A stretch of DNA of 64,000 bases, from the NCBI GenBank assembly GCA_047345645.1, contig JBLEFH010000003.1. One strand, 5' to 3'. The translations under genes and the position numbers were made by a program. Below, piece after piece: positions 23,912-32,924 of this stretch. The number at the start of each line of letters is the position of its first letter. Position 1 is the stretch's first letter. The notes below the pieces were generated by a model. That model saw only the letters and a list, made by a program, of their open reading frames with translations, had not been told where the DNA came from and did no database searches. Origin of the DNA: JBLEFH01 sp047345645 (lineage in GTDB: Bacteria > Pseudomonadota > Alphaproteobacteria > Rhodobacterales > Rhodobacteraceae).

Positions 23912-24964
23912 TCAGTCCATCTGCGCGCGGCGCGAGCGTTCCACAGCGGTATTGGCCGCATCCACCGCATCGCCAAGCGCATCGAGCGCCTCGTCGCCGC
24001 CCTCCACATTGTCAGCAAACCATGTCACCACCGGCTGTGCGGCATCGCGAAACGCCTGCTTTTCCTCCGCGCTCGGCACATAGACCTCGCCGCCCGCTTC
24101 GGTAAACGCCTCATAAGCGGCAATGCTCTTGCGCTTCGGCGAGGCGAAAGTCGCCTGCTGAAGCTGCGCGAACCCATCGGCGACCACCGCTTGAAGATCC
24201 TCCGGCAACTCTTTGAATTTCTGGTTGTTCATCCACCAGAACGCCGCCATGTATGCGTGGTTGTCGAGGGTCAGATAGGTCAGCCCCGCATCGGTGAATT
24301 TCATATTCATGATGTCGGTGATGCCATTCGCGGTCCCCTCCACCACGCCGGTTTGCAGCGAGGTGAAGAGCTCCGGCCAGGCAATCGGCGTCGGGCTTGC
24401 GCCGAGCGACCGGGTCAGCTCCTGCGGCAAATCGGCCGGCACCGTGCGCAGCTTCATCCCCTCCAGATCCGCAGGCGTTTTCACGGTCTTCTGCGTGTTC
24501 GCGAAGGACCGCCAGCCGCCGGTATTGCCAATCGTCATCAGCCGGATCGTGTCGCCACTGTCGGCCAGCGCCTTGGTCTGCACCCATTCGGGGAAGGAGC
24601 CGGACAGCACATGCTCCGCCACCCGGTCGTTATCCATCAGATAGGGCAGGTCAAGCACCTGAATATAGGGGAAAATCCCTGCCGCCCCGCCGGAAGTGGA
24701 CATATAGATGTCAATCGAGCCATCCGCGACGCCCTGCAAACATTCCTCGCCCGTGGTGCAAAGCTGCGTGCCCATGAAAATCTCGACCGCAATCGCGCCG
24801 TTGGACGCGTTTTCGACGTAATTCTTGAACACGACCAGACCGTCATAATCCTCGTCATCCTCATTGGAATTGGCCGTCGCGCGCAGGGTGTAATCCTGTG
24901 CAAAAGCGGGGGTGACGAGTGCGGTCGCGGCCAAAAGCAGCGCCGCGCGGGCGAAATGTGTCAT
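23912..24964 (-). CDS. TRAP transporter substrate-binding protein (DctP type)
   Basis: This 350-residue periplasmic receptor has a Sec signal peptide ending TPAFAQ. The family arginine is in LEGMKLRTVPADLP and the PTPIAWPELFTSLQTGVVEGTANG segment is diagnostic. GAGGAGGA precedes the ATG. It is the last gene of a minus-strand operon with the small and large permeases (26810 down to 24982). A terminator follows. The cargo is unknown; no catabolic genes accompany it. Confidence 0.93.
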   Translation of the reverse strand: MTHFARAALLLAATALVTPAFAQDYTLRATANSNEDDEDYDGLVVFKNYVENASNGAIAVEIFMGTQLCTTGEECLQGVADGSIDIYMSTSGGAAGIFPYIQVLDLPYLMDNDRVAEHVLSGSFPEWVQTKALADSGDTIRLMTIGNTGGWRSFANTQKTVKTPADLEGMKLRTVPADLPQELTRSLGASPTPIAWPELFTSLQTGVVEGTANGITDIMNMKFTDAGLTYLTLDNHAYMAAFWWMNNQKFKELPEDLQAVVADGFAQLQQATFASPKRKSIAAYEAFTEAGGEVYVPSAEEKQAFRDAAQPVVTWFADNVEGGDEALDALGDAVDAANTAVERSRRAQMD

Positions 24965-24981
24965 GGAGTCCTCCTCTTGTC

Positions 24982-26271
24982 CTAATCAACAAAGCCGAAG
25001 AGGCGGGGCAAGGTCAAGGAAATCGCCGGGATATAGGTGACCATGAAGATCACAATCACTTCGGCCAGCAAAAATGGGATGATCGCGCGCACAATGGCGC
25101 TGACTTTTTCGCCCGACACGGCGGAGGCGACGAAGAGGACCAGCCCCATTGGCGGGGTCGCGAGGCCGACGGTCAGGTTGATCGACATAATCATCGCGTA
25201 ATGCACCGGATCGACGCCGAGCTGCGTGAAAATCGGGCAGAGGATCGGGCCGAGAATGATGATCGCGGGCCCCGCATCGAGGAACATGCCGGTGACGAAC
25301 AGCAGCAGGTTTATGAGGAGCAGCAGCGTCAGCGGGTTCTGACTGAGCGAGAGCATCAGATCGGCCAGTTTCTCCGGCGTGCGGTCGAGGCTGACGGCCG
25401 TTTTGAACGCCATGGCCGCGCCGACGAGAAGCAGGATGATCGCCGTGGTTTGCGCTGCCTTTCCAAACACATCCGGCAGGTCTTTAAAGCGCAGGGTCTT
25501 GAGAACGAAGAGCGAGATAATCAGCGCCCAGGCCACCGCGACGGCGGCGGCCTCCGTCGGGGTGAAGATGCCGAGAAGGATCCCCCCGAGGATGATAATC
25601 GGCGTCATCAGCGGCAAAAACGCCCGCATCCCGGCCTGCCCCCGCTCGCCCCAACTGGCCTTCTCCGTCGCGGCGGGCAGATGGTCGGCACTGGCCCGAA
25701 ACGCGGTCAGCAGCATCAGCGAGAGGCCAATCATCACCCCCGGCACGAGGCCCGCGAGGAACAGCGCCGCGACGCTTTCGCCCATCACATAGGCATAGAT
25801 AATCATGATCCCGGAGGGTGGGATGATCGGCCCGATCACCGAGCTTGCGGCGGTGATCGCGGCGGCGAAACGGCGTGAATAGCCCTGTTTTTCCATGGCT
25901 GGAATGAGCATCGAGCCAAGCGCCGAGGTGTCCGCCACCGCCGAGCCGGAGAGGCCCGCGAAAAGCATGGAGGACAGGATGTTCACATGGGCCAGCCCGC
26001 CCCGGAGGTGCCCCATCAGGGCGCTGGCGAAATCGACCAGCCGCGTGGTGATCCCGCCCCGGTTCATGATCTCGCCCGCGAGCATGAAGAACGGCACCGC
26101 CATCAGGGGAAAACTGTCGATCCCGCGGTAAATATTGCGCCAAATCAAGGCGAAATCGCTTTCCTGACCGCCGAGCAGCATGAGGCTTCCGGGGGCCAGC
26201 AGCAGGGCGAAAAACACCGGCAGGCCGAGGATCAGCAGGACGATGAAGACCGGAAGCAGCAACGCCATCAT
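24982..26271 (-). CDS. TRAP transporter large permease (DctM type)
   Basis: This 429-residue, 12-helix permease has VPFFMLAGEIMNRGG, ASSVIGPIIPPSGIMIIYAY and GLATPPMGLVLFVAS motifs. I placed the start at ATG 26271, which overlaps the dctQ stop (ATGA). The longer open frame to 26664 is the shadow of dctQ. It lies 17 bp before the receptor gene. No C-terminal tail is present. Confidence 0.93.
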   Translation of the reverse strand: MMALLLPVFIVLLILGLPVFFALLLAPGSLMLLGGQESDFALIWRNIYRGIDSFPLMAVPFFMLAGEIMNRGGITTRLVDFASALMGHLRGGLAHVNILSSMLFAGLSGSAVADTSALGSMLIPAMEKQGYSRRFAAAITAASSVIGPIIPPSGIMIIYAYVMGESVAALFLAGLVPGVMIGLSLMLLTAFRASADHLPAATEKASWGERGQAGMRAFLPLMTPIIILGGILLGIFTPTEAAAVAVAWALIISLFVLKTLRFKDLPDVFGKAAQTTAIILLLVGAAMAFKTAVSLDRTPEKLADLMLSLSQNPLTLLLLINLLLFVTGMFLDAGPAIIILGPILCPIFTQLGVDPVHYAMIMSINLTVGLATPPMGLVLFVASAVSGEKVSAIVRAIIPFLLAEVIVIFMVTYIPAISLTLPRLFGFVD

Positions 26272-26810
26272 GCGTCTCCCGTCATGGCGGCGCTGCCCGG
26301 CGCGACGACATTGGCGAGCGCCCGCAGGATCAACTCCGCCGTCGCCGCGATCATCAGGATCACCCCTGCGAGGAGCGACATATGCATGTATTTCAAGGGC
26401 ATAGCGCCCATGCCGGGGATGGTCAGGGAGCTGGATTTGAACCGTCCGGCGAAGCCGAAGACGTGGTCCCAAGCGAGCGGGAAGAGCATAATCAGCACCG
26501 CCATGGAGAGGCCCATCAAGATGAGCGTCAGCAGCGCGGCGGCCCGTTCGGGCAGCTTGTCCGCCACCATGTCGATGGAGACAAACGCCCCTTCGCGGAG
26601 CGCCTTTGCGCCGAGAAGGCCGGTCACCCAAAGCATCAGGAACCGCGCCGCCTCTTCGGGCCAAGGCAGAGCGTTATCAAAGACATAGCGGAGGATGATC
26701 TGCAAAAGCACGATGGCGACCATGGCCATCATCGCCAAAATCGCCGCGCCGTAAGCCAGCCTTAGCATCCATCGGTTGACGGTCGAAAGGACCCCAATCA
26801 GCGCGTTCAT
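26268..26810 (-). CDS. TRAP transporter small permease (DctQ type)
   Basis: This 180-residue subunit has four TM segments, with ILRYVFDNALPWPEEAARFLMLW in the conserved region between helices 1 and 2. ATG 26810 is preceded by AGGGGGT. A longer in-frame start at 26876 lacks such a site and adds a basic, non-family segment. It is the first gene of the order Q-M-P, which differs from the P-Q-M order of the ectoine system and of the receptor-first operon at 52473-49498. Confidence 0.9.
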   Translation of the reverse strand: MNALIGVLSTVNRWMLRLAYGAAILAMMAMVAIVLLQIILRYVFDNALPWPEEAARFLMLWVTGLLGAKALREGAFVSIDMVADKLPERAAALLTLILMGLSMAVLIMLFPLAWDHVFGFAGRFKSSSLTIPGMGAMPLKYMHMSLLAGVILMIAATAELILRALANVVAPGSAAMTGDA

Positions 26811-26953
26811 GCACCCCCTGCTCCCCCGCACCTTGCGCGCGCGGTTTTCGCCAAATTGCGGGGTTTGCGCGGCCAAGGCAAGCCCTAGCGCACCGCAACC
26901 GCGACTCAGGCGATACGTTAACCTTGCGATAACGTTCGACTCTTTTTGCTAGG

Positions 26954-26979
26954 AAACATACCGACCGGTCGGTATGTTT
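26954..26979. promoter_or_regulatory. perfect palindromic operator of TetR regulator
   Basis: AAACATACCGACC is followed directly by its exact complement, giving a 26-bp perfect palindrome centred on the CCGG core, 18 bp before the tetR start. Half-sites of this kind are classic TetR-family operators, and the position implies autoregulation of the four-gene operon. Confidence 0.85.
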
Positions 26980-26997
26980 GAGGGGAAGGAGTTAACG

Positions 26998-27651
26998 ATG
27001 TCTGAACCGAACAGCAAACGTCCACGCCGGGGAGAGGCCCGCGAAAAACTGCTGGAGACGGCGATGACCGTGATCCGCCGGGGCGGGTTTTCGGCGATGA
27101 CGGTGGAGCAGCTTTGCCAGGCGGCGGGCGTCACCAAGGGCGGGTTCTTCCACCATTTCGACGGCAAGGAAGCGCTTGGCGTCGCGGCGGCGAAATATTG
27201 GGGCGAGACCACATCCGCCCTCTTCGCCGAGGCCGATTATCACAAGCCGAAACGCGCCAAGGACCGGCTCTTTGCCTATCTCGATCTGCGCGAACTGCTG
27301 GTCAGCGAGGATTTCGCGGAATTCACCTGTGTCGCAGGGACGATGGTGCAGGAGCAATATGACAGCTCGCCCGCGATCCGGGAAGCTTGCGGGGACGCGA
27401 TCCTTGGCCATGCGCAATCGCTGGAGATGGATATTGCGGCGGCGCTGGCGGGCGCGGGCCGCGATCCGAGCGAGGCGGCGAGTTTGGCCCGCTTCACGCA
27501 ATCGGCGCTTCAGGGCGGGTTCATCATCGCCAAAGCCGCCAATGACCCGGAACCCGCGCGGGAGGCCATTCGCCACCTACGCGCTTATTTTCAATCGCTT
27601 TTCGGAAGGAAACCCGATGCCCCAAGCCCCCCATCCATCCGCTACCCGTGA
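26998..27651 (+). CDS. TetR-family transcriptional regulator
   Basis: The 217-residue protein has an N-terminal HTH (FSAMTVEQLCQAAGVTKGGFFHHFDGKEAL) and a helical ligand domain. ATG 26998 has AAGGAG at correct spacing; an in-frame ATG at 26974 lies inside the operator palindrome. Its 3' end overlaps the next gene by 35 bp, coupling the two. It probably represses its own operon (SRPBCC, VOC and DUF1428 proteins) and yields to an unknown small molecule. The family resembles regulators placed beside glyoxalase-fold and START-fold genes. Confidence 0.95.
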   Translation: MSEPNSKRPRRGEAREKLLETAMTVIRRGGFSAMTVEQLCQAAGVTKGGFFHHFDGKEALGVAAAKYWGETTSALFAEADYHKPKRAKDRLFAYLDLRELLVSEDFAEFTCVAGTMVQEQYDSSPAIREACGDAILGHAQSLEMDIAAALAGAGRDPSEAASLARFTQSALQGGFIIAKAANDPEPAREAIRHLRAYFQSLFGRKPDAPSPPSIRYP

Positions 27652-28096
27652 GCTGCGCCTTGAGCGCGTGCTGGACGCCTCGGTCGAAAACATCTGGCGC
27701 TGCTGGATGGAGCCGGAGCTGCTCGGGCAATGGTTCTGCCCAAAGCCTTGGTATATCGACGAGATTACGCTGGAGAACCGTCCCGGAGGCCGCTGCAATT
27801 TCACCATGCACGGACCCGATGGCGAGGTGATGCCGCAGCGCGGGCAATATCTCGCGCTGGAGACCGAAAAGCGGATCGTCACCACGGACGCGTTTGTCGG
27901 CGACTGGATGCCGAGCGAAAACCCGCCCTTCATGACCGCCGAGATCCTGCTGGAGCGGGATGGCGAGAAGACCCGTTACACCGCGATTGCGCGGCACTGG
28001 TCCGACGAGGCGCGGAAACAGCATGAGGAGATGGGCTTTCACGAAGGCTGGGGCATTTGCGCCGACCAGCTTGAAGCCCTCGCCAAAACCCTTTGA
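27617..28096 (+). CDS. SRPBCC/AHSA1-type protein
   Basis: This 159-residue START-like (Bet v1) fold protein opens with the family pattern RELRLERVLDASVENIWRCWMEPELLGQWFCPKPW and ends HEEMGFHEGWGICADQLEALAKTL. That late segment with G-x-x-x-G is typical of the SRPBCC proteins found in such operons. These bind small hydrophobic ligands; no enzyme activity is established. It starts inside the 3' end of tetR and has GGAAGG upstream. Gene order tetR-SRPBCC-VOC-DUF1428 suggests a detoxification or stress response. Confidence 0.9.
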   Translation: MPQAPHPSATRELRLERVLDASVENIWRCWMEPELLGQWFCPKPWYIDEITLENRPGGRCNFTMHGPDGEVMPQRGQYLALETEKRIVTTDAFVGDWMPSENPPFMTAEILLERDGEKTRYTAIARHWSDEARKQHEEMGFHEGWGICADQLEALAKTL

Positions 28097-28130
28097 AAAA
28101 TCTGAAAACGTCGCTCTGAAGGAGGAGATC

Positions 28131-28592
28131 ATGAGAGACCAGATCACGGTGAGTTGCCTGTGGTTCCAGCGGGAAGCCAAAGAGGCGGCGGAGACCTATT
28201 GCGAGATTATCCCCGACAGCCGGATTCACCATGTTGTCGAGGCGCCGGAGGGCCACCCCTTGGGCAAAGGCACCCCGATGGCGGTGCAATTCGAGATTGG
28301 CGGCGTGGTGTATCTCGCCCTCAATGGCCGGGAGGAAAACGGCTTTAACCATAGCTTTTCCATCTGCGTGAATTGCGACACGCAGGCCGAGATTGACCGT
28401 CTCTGGGAGAAGCTGAGCGCAGGCGGCAAGGAGGGCCGCTGTGGCTGGCTAAGCGATCGCTTCGGCGTTCACTGGCAGGTCGTGCCCCGCGAGATGGCGG
28501 AGCTGATGCAAAACCCCAAGGCCGCCATGGCCTTGATGGATATGACGAAAATCGACGTGGCCGCGCTCAAGGCCGCTGGAAAAGACAGCTAA
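28131..28592 (+). CDS. VOC-family (PhnB-like) protein
   Basis: This 153-residue protein belongs to the glyoxalase/bleomycin-resistance superfamily, PhnB branch. The motifs are SCLWFQREAKEAAETYCEIIPDSRI, AVQFEIGGVVYLALNG and GWLSDRFGVHWQVVP. Members often hold a metal, but no function is proven for this branch. GAAGGAGG precedes the ATG. It is the third gene of the TetR operon. Confidence 0.92.
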   Translation: MRDQITVSCLWFQREAKEAAETYCEIIPDSRIHHVVEAPEGHPLGKGTPMAVQFEIGGVVYLALNGREENGFNHSFSICVNCDTQAEIDRLWEKLSAGGKEGRCGWLSDRFGVHWQVVPREMAELMQNPKAAMALMDMTKIDVAALKAAGKDS

Positions 28593-28616
28593 ACACCCCC
28601 CTGAAGGAGACTGACC

Positions 28617-28970
28617 ATGACCTATATTTCCGGATTTCTGAGCCCCGTGCCGACCGCGAACAAGGACGCGTATCACGACCATGCCGCCAAGGCCGCGCCC
28701 TATTTCAAATCGCTCGGCGCGCTCGAAGTGGTTGAGGCCTGGGGCGCGGATGTGCCCGACGGCGAGCATACCAGCTTTCCCATGGCCACGAAGCTGAAAG
28801 AGGACGAGACGGTCGTTCTCGGATGGATGATCTGGCCGGACAAGGCCACGGCGGATGCGGCCTTTGAGAAGATGATGAGCGACGAAGAGTTCCACAATTC
28901 CATGGGCGAGATGCCGTTTGATGGCAAGCGCATGATGTGGGGCGGGTTTGAGCAGTTGCTCAAGGAATAA
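28617..28970 (+). CDS. DUF1428 (YbaA-like) protein
   Basis: This 117-residue dimeric alpha-beta barrel protein has the family pattern YISGFLSPVPTANKDAYHDHA, VEAWGADVPDGEHTSFPMA and KRMMWGGFEQL. Function is unknown. GAAGGAG precedes the ATG. It is the last gene of the TetR operon and is followed by an 11-bp hairpin. Confidence 0.93.
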   Translation: MTYISGFLSPVPTANKDAYHDHAAKAAPYFKSLGALEVVEAWGADVPDGEHTSFPMATKLKEDETVVLGWMIWPDKATADAAFEKMMSDEEFHNSMGEMPFDGKRMMWGGFEQLLKE

Positions 28971-28979
28971 CGCCCGCTG

Positions 28980-29017
28980 CGCCCGAAAGCCGCATGAAAA
29001 ACGGTAGCTTTCGGGCG
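28980..29017 (+). terminator. hairpin at end of TetR operon
   Basis: CGCCCGAAAGC (28980-28990) and GCTTTCGGGCG (29007-29017) form an 11-bp stem with a 16-nt loop. The T tract is poor (ATTCATT), so it is a weak intrinsic terminator or a protective hairpin. Confidence 0.6.
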
Positions 29018-29133
29018 ATTCATTAGGTAAACGAGCCGGATCGTCACCGCACGGGCTTTCCCATGGCGGTGGCGATTTTTCTTTCCTGCGCGCCGCCCCG
29101 CTCCCCGCGCCGCGCCGCAAAAAAGGCCCAAAA

Positions 29134-30330
29134 ATGATGCGTGATCCGCTGTTTCGTATGGCCCTCATTCTGGGGCTTTTGTCCGCCGTTGGTCCCTTCG
29201 CGATCGACATGTATCTGCCCGCTCTGCCCGAGGTCGCCCGCGACTTGGGCACCTCCGAGGCCGTGGCGGCGAACACGCTGACCTCCTATTTCATCGTTTT
29301 TGGCATTGCGCAGATGATTTACGGGCCGATGGCCGATGCGGTTGGCCGCAAGCGCCCGCTGATCCTTGGCGTGGTGATTTTCACCATCGCCACCATTCTG
29401 GCCGCCCGGGCGCCGAGCATGGGCTGGCTGATCGCCGCGCGCGGGTTGCAGGGCCTTGGGGCGGCGACGCTGATGGTCGTCCCGCGCGCCGTCATCCGCG
29501 ACATGGCGACCGGGCCGGAGGCGGCGAAGATGATGGCGGCGATCATGATCGTCATTTCCATTTCGCCCATGCTGGCCCCGCTCACCGGCTCGATTGTCAT
29601 GCAATGGGGCGGCTGGCGCGAGATTTTCGCGGTGCTGGCCGTGGCGGCGCTGATCAGCCTTGGCCTGATCGTTTTCGCCCTGCCCGAGACGCTGCGCCCG
29701 GAGACCCGCCAGCCGGTGCGCTTTGCCCAGATGACACGCGGGGCCAAACGGCTGCTGACCAACCGGCATTTCATGGGGCTGACGATGATCGGCGGCTTCG
29801 GCATGTCGAGTTTCTTCGTGTTCCTCTCGACGGCGAGTTTCGTCTACACGGCGCAATATGGGCTGGATGAAACGGGCTTCTCGCTGGCCTTCGCCGTCAA
29901 CGCCATCGGCTTTTTCACCGCCTCGCAATTTGCGGGGAAACTGGCGGAGCGTTTTGGCATGGAGCGGGTGATTTCGCTGGCGATCACGGGGTTTGCGGTG
30001 CTGGCGAGCCTGCTCACGGGGATCGTCTGGGCGGGGTTTGACGCACTGCCCATCGTGATTGCGGGGCTGTTTTTGTCGAACGCCTGTCTCGGGCTGGTGA
30101 TGCCGACGGCGATGGTGATGTCGCTCGACCCGCATCCCGATATTGCGGGGCTGGCCTCCTCCATCGGCGGCACGCTGCAAATGCTGACCGGCGGCGCGAT
30201 GATCGCCCTTGTCGCGCCCTTTATGGACAACACTTCGGCCACCATGGTCCCGGCGATTGCGTTTTGCGGGCTACTGGCTTGGCTCACCGCCTTCGCCTCC
30301 CTGCCGCGTCTGCGGATGCTGGCGAGTTGA
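29134..30330 (+). CDS. Bcr/CflA-type MFS drug exporter
   Basis: This 398-residue, 12-TM proton antiporter of the DHA1 group opens with AIDMYLPALPEVARDLG, the Bcr/CflA signature. The motif-A loop is GPMADAVGRKRPL and RGLQGLGAATLMVVPRAVIRD follows. Two ATG codons (29134, 29137) are possible starts and no strong Shine-Dalgarno is visible. It is monocistronic between the TetR operon and a transaminase gene. Exported compound unknown; chloramphenicol, bicyclomycin or amino acids are known for relatives. Confidence 0.92.
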   Translation: MMRDPLFRMALILGLLSAVGPFAIDMYLPALPEVARDLGTSEAVAANTLTSYFIVFGIAQMIYGPMADAVGRKRPLILGVVIFTIATILAARAPSMGWLIAARGLQGLGAATLMVVPRAVIRDMATGPEAAKMMAAIMIVISISPMLAPLTGSIVMQWGGWREIFAVLAVAALISLGLIVFALPETLRPETRQPVRFAQMTRGAKRLLTNRHFMGLTMIGGFGMSSFFVFLSTASFVYTAQYGLDETGFSLAFAVNAIGFFTASQFAGKLAERFGMERVISLAITGFAVLASLLTGIVWAGFDALPIVIAGLFLSNACLGLVMPTAMVMSLDPHPDIAGLASSIGGTLQMLTGGAMIALVAPFMDNTSATMVPAIAFCGLLAWLTAFASLPRLRMLAS

Positions 30331-30451
30331 GCCGCGCCGGCGCTTTGCCGCAAATTTGAGCAATTGGTCAAAGAATAAGTTGCGAAGGCGCGGGAATTGT
30401 GGATTGCTTTGAGGGTGGCCTTCGGGCCGCCCTTTTGCATGGAGGCCCGTT

Positions 30452-31771
30452 ATGACGCACAACATTCCGAACGATCTCAACGCCTATTGGATGCCCTTCA
30501 CGGCGAACCGCCAGTTCAAGGCCAATCCGCGCATGATTACCGGCGCGAAAGGCGTGTGGCTGGAGACCGCGGACGGGCGGCAGGTGCTGGACGGCATTGC
30601 CGGTTTGTGGTGCTGCAATGCCGGTCACGGCGCGCCGCGCATCGTGGAAGCGGTGCAAAAGCAGGTCGCGGAGATGGATTTCTCCTCGCCCTTCCAGATG
30701 GGCCACCCCAAGCAGTTTGAGCTGGCGAACCGGCTGGCGGATCTTGCACCCGGCAAGCTGAACAATGTGTTTTTCACCAATTCGGGCTCCGAGTCCGTGG
30801 AGACCGCCCTCAAGATCGCCATCGCCTATCACCGCACCCGCGGCGAGGCGCAGCGCGTGCGGCTGGTTGGCCGGGAGAAGGGGTATCACGGCGTCAATTT
30901 CGGCGGGATTTCCGTGGGCGGGATCGGGCCGAACCGGCGGATGTTCGGATCGCTCATGTCGGGGGTGGACCATCTGCCGCACACGCATGACCTCTCGCGC
31001 AACGCCTTCACCAAGGGTCAGCCGGAGCATGGGATGGAATATGCCGACGCGCTGGAGCATCTGGTGACGCTGCACGGGCCGGACACGATTGCCGCGGTGA
31101 TCGTCGAGCCGGTCGCCTGTTCGGGCGGGGTGATCTTCCCGCCGAAAAACTATCTCCAGCGCCTGCGGGAGATCACGAAGAAATACGGTATCCTCTTGAT
31201 TTTCGACGAGGTGATCTGCGGCTTCGGGCGTCTCGGCGCGGCCTTCGGGGCGGAGCGGTTCGGCGTCGAGCCGGACATGATGACCACCGCCAAGGGGCTG
31301 ACCAGCGGCGTGGTGCCCATGGGCGCGGTCATCCTCAACGAGGATATTTACAACGAAATGATGGTCGGGCCGGATCACATGATCGAGCTCTTCCACGGCT
31401 ATACCTATTCGGGCCACCCGCTGGCCTGCGCCGCCGGTCTCGCCGCGCTCGATACCTATCGCGACGAGGGCCTCTTCGAGCGCGCCCGCGAGATGGAGCC
31501 CTATTTCGCCGATGCGATTTTCTCGCTCAAGGACCACCCCAATGTCATCGACATCCGCACCATGGGCATGGTCGGCGCGATTGAGCTGACGCCGCTCGAA
31601 GGCCAGCCGACGGCGCGCGCCTTCTCCGCCTTCCTCGATTGCTATGAGCGCGGCAGCCTCATCCGCACCACCGGCGACACCATCGCCCTCAGCCCGCCGC
31701 TGACGATTGAGAAAAACGAAATCGACAAGCTGATCACGGATGTGGGCGCGGCGATCAAAGCGGTGGCGTGA
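30452..31771 (+). CDS. omega-amino acid--pyruvate aminotransferase (class III)
   Basis: This 439-residue PLP enzyme has NAYWMPFTANRQFKANPRM at the start, as beta-alanine:pyruvate transaminases do. FFTNSGSESVETALKIA is the phosphate loop, LIFDEVICGFGR holds the cofactor Asp, and MTTAKGLTSGVVPMGAV holds the PLP lysine. GGAGG precedes the ATG. It would turn beta-alanine or another omega-amine plus pyruvate into malonate semialdehyde and alanine. No dehydrogenase is adjacent. It is a different subgroup from the transaminase at 17220. Confidence 0.92.
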   Translation: MTHNIPNDLNAYWMPFTANRQFKANPRMITGAKGVWLETADGRQVLDGIAGLWCCNAGHGAPRIVEAVQKQVAEMDFSSPFQMGHPKQFELANRLADLAPGKLNNVFFTNSGSESVETALKIAIAYHRTRGEAQRVRLVGREKGYHGVNFGGISVGGIGPNRRMFGSLMSGVDHLPHTHDLSRNAFTKGQPEHGMEYADALEHLVTLHGPDTIAAVIVEPVACSGGVIFPPKNYLQRLREITKKYGILLIFDEVICGFGRLGAAFGAERFGVEPDMMTTAKGLTSGVVPMGAVILNEDIYNEMMVGPDHMIELFHGYTYSGHPLACAAGLAALDTYRDEGLFERAREMEPYFADAIFSLKDHPNVIDIRTMGMVGAIELTPLEGQPTARAFSAFLDCYERGSLIRTTGDTIALSPPLTIEKNEIDKLITDVGAAIKAVA

Positions 31772-31847
31772 GGGTTTTAAGAGTCGGGTGTTCGGGATGG
31801 TCACGCGCGGCGGTGGTCGCGCGGATATCTTTGAGGTGAGGGTCTGA

Positions 31848-32390
31848 ATGATGCGAAGAACAGCGCTGCTCTGTCTGATGCTTCTGGCGGGGTGCGGGGC
31901 TGCTTGGATCGAGAACCGGGCGCCGGATGATCATATCTCCAATGTAAACTTCGACTTTGTGAACCGCGCGATGCGTGAAGCAACTGTGCGAAGTGGCATG
32001 GACAGACATGCAAATGAGATCCTCATTACGACGCGCGCCCTTGCCGCATCACAGCCGGAATTATGTCTGACAGGCCCCGATTACATCGCCTGCTCCGCAA
32101 TGAAGCCGGTCAATATCCTGAATGGACGGCGCGCATTCGCGGGACTGCAGGCTGTTGGCATTGTCGAATTCGCGACCGGTGAGCGATGCAGTCTAGAAGC
32201 CCGGTTTGATAATGATGAAAATTCAAACCGGTCTTTTGAGTATGCGCGCGTATGGCTCAGTAGATCACTGCCTCCCGACATCGTCGGCGAGCGATCAAAA
32301 TCCAAACGCAGAGAAATCCGTGAGAGAGATTTCAAAGCCTCCTTCTCGACCGCTTATCTCGCCCAAATCTGTAACAGGCTCAGGGGGTGA
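31848..32390 (+). CDS. putative lipoprotein, 180 aa
   Basis: A type II signal peptide is visible: RRTALLCLMLLAGCG with lipobox LAGC, so the protein should be lipid-anchored. The rest is soluble, with three further Cys, and has no domain I recognise. GAGGTGAGGG precedes two possible ATGs (31848, 31851). The gene is more A+T rich than its neighbours and stands alone. Function unknown. Confidence 0.75.
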   Translation: MMRRTALLCLMLLAGCGAAWIENRAPDDHISNVNFDFVNRAMREATVRSGMDRHANEILITTRALAASQPELCLTGPDYIACSAMKPVNILNGRRAFAGLQAVGIVEFATGERCSLEARFDNDENSNRSFEYARVWLSRSLPPDIVGERSKSKRREIRERDFKASFSTAYLAQICNRLRG

Positions 32391-32530
32391 GTGCGTCATT
32401 GCTCGGCGATGGCGCAAACCCAAAGATCACGGCGATAAGCGGCACGATCAAAGCCGTGGCGTGACCCATGCTTTTGCATGAGCGTCGGTGACGGCGGCCC
32501 CGGCGGGGCCCCGCATCGGCGCTTTTCGCC

Positions 32531-32860
32531 TCAGATCGCGCAGACTTCGGAGCGGGTCAGGAAGCGCCGGCCGGTGCCGTTGTCGAGGCTGAACATGCCG
32601 CCGATCCCGTCAATCGCGTCGATGATGAGGTCGGTATGTTTCCAGCGCTCGAACTGGTCGCCATTCATGTAGAACGGTACGCCGTCGATCTCGCCCACCT
32701 TCACATCGCCGCTGCCGAGGCGGTAATCCCCTTCGGCAAAGCACATCGGGGCGGAGCCGTCGCAGCAGCCACCCGATTGGTGAAACAAAAGCGCCTCGCC
32801 ATGGCGCGCCTTGATGGCCCTGAGCAAATCCAGCGCTGCGTCGGTTGCCGTCACATCCAT
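32531..32860 (-). CDS. DUF779 protein, aldehyde-dehydrogenase partner
   Basis: This 109-residue protein has the DUF779 pattern LLFHQSGGCCDGSAPMCFAEGDY, with a Cys-Cys pair and a third Cys that look metal-binding. DUF779 genes are routinely found next to acetaldehyde dehydrogenases, as here. The gene lies 64 bp downstream of one in the same orientation. GAGGAG precedes the ATG. Function is not established. Confidence 0.93.
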   Translation of the reverse strand: MDVTATDAALDLLRAIKARHGEALLFHQSGGCCDGSAPMCFAEGDYRLGSGDVKVGEIDGVPFYMNGDQFERWKHTDLIIDAIDGIGGMFSLDNGTGRRFLTRSEVCAI

Positions 32861-32924
32861 GCTTGTCTCTCCTCGAAAGGCGGGGCGACCGGAGCCGCCC
32901 CGCCGAGTTTACCATCAGCGCGCT

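Noticed and set aside
32496..32510. GGCCCC-GGC-GGGGCC hairpin after the lipoprotein gene
   Set aside because: Stem is short with a 3-nt loop and no T tract; common in GC-rich DNA.
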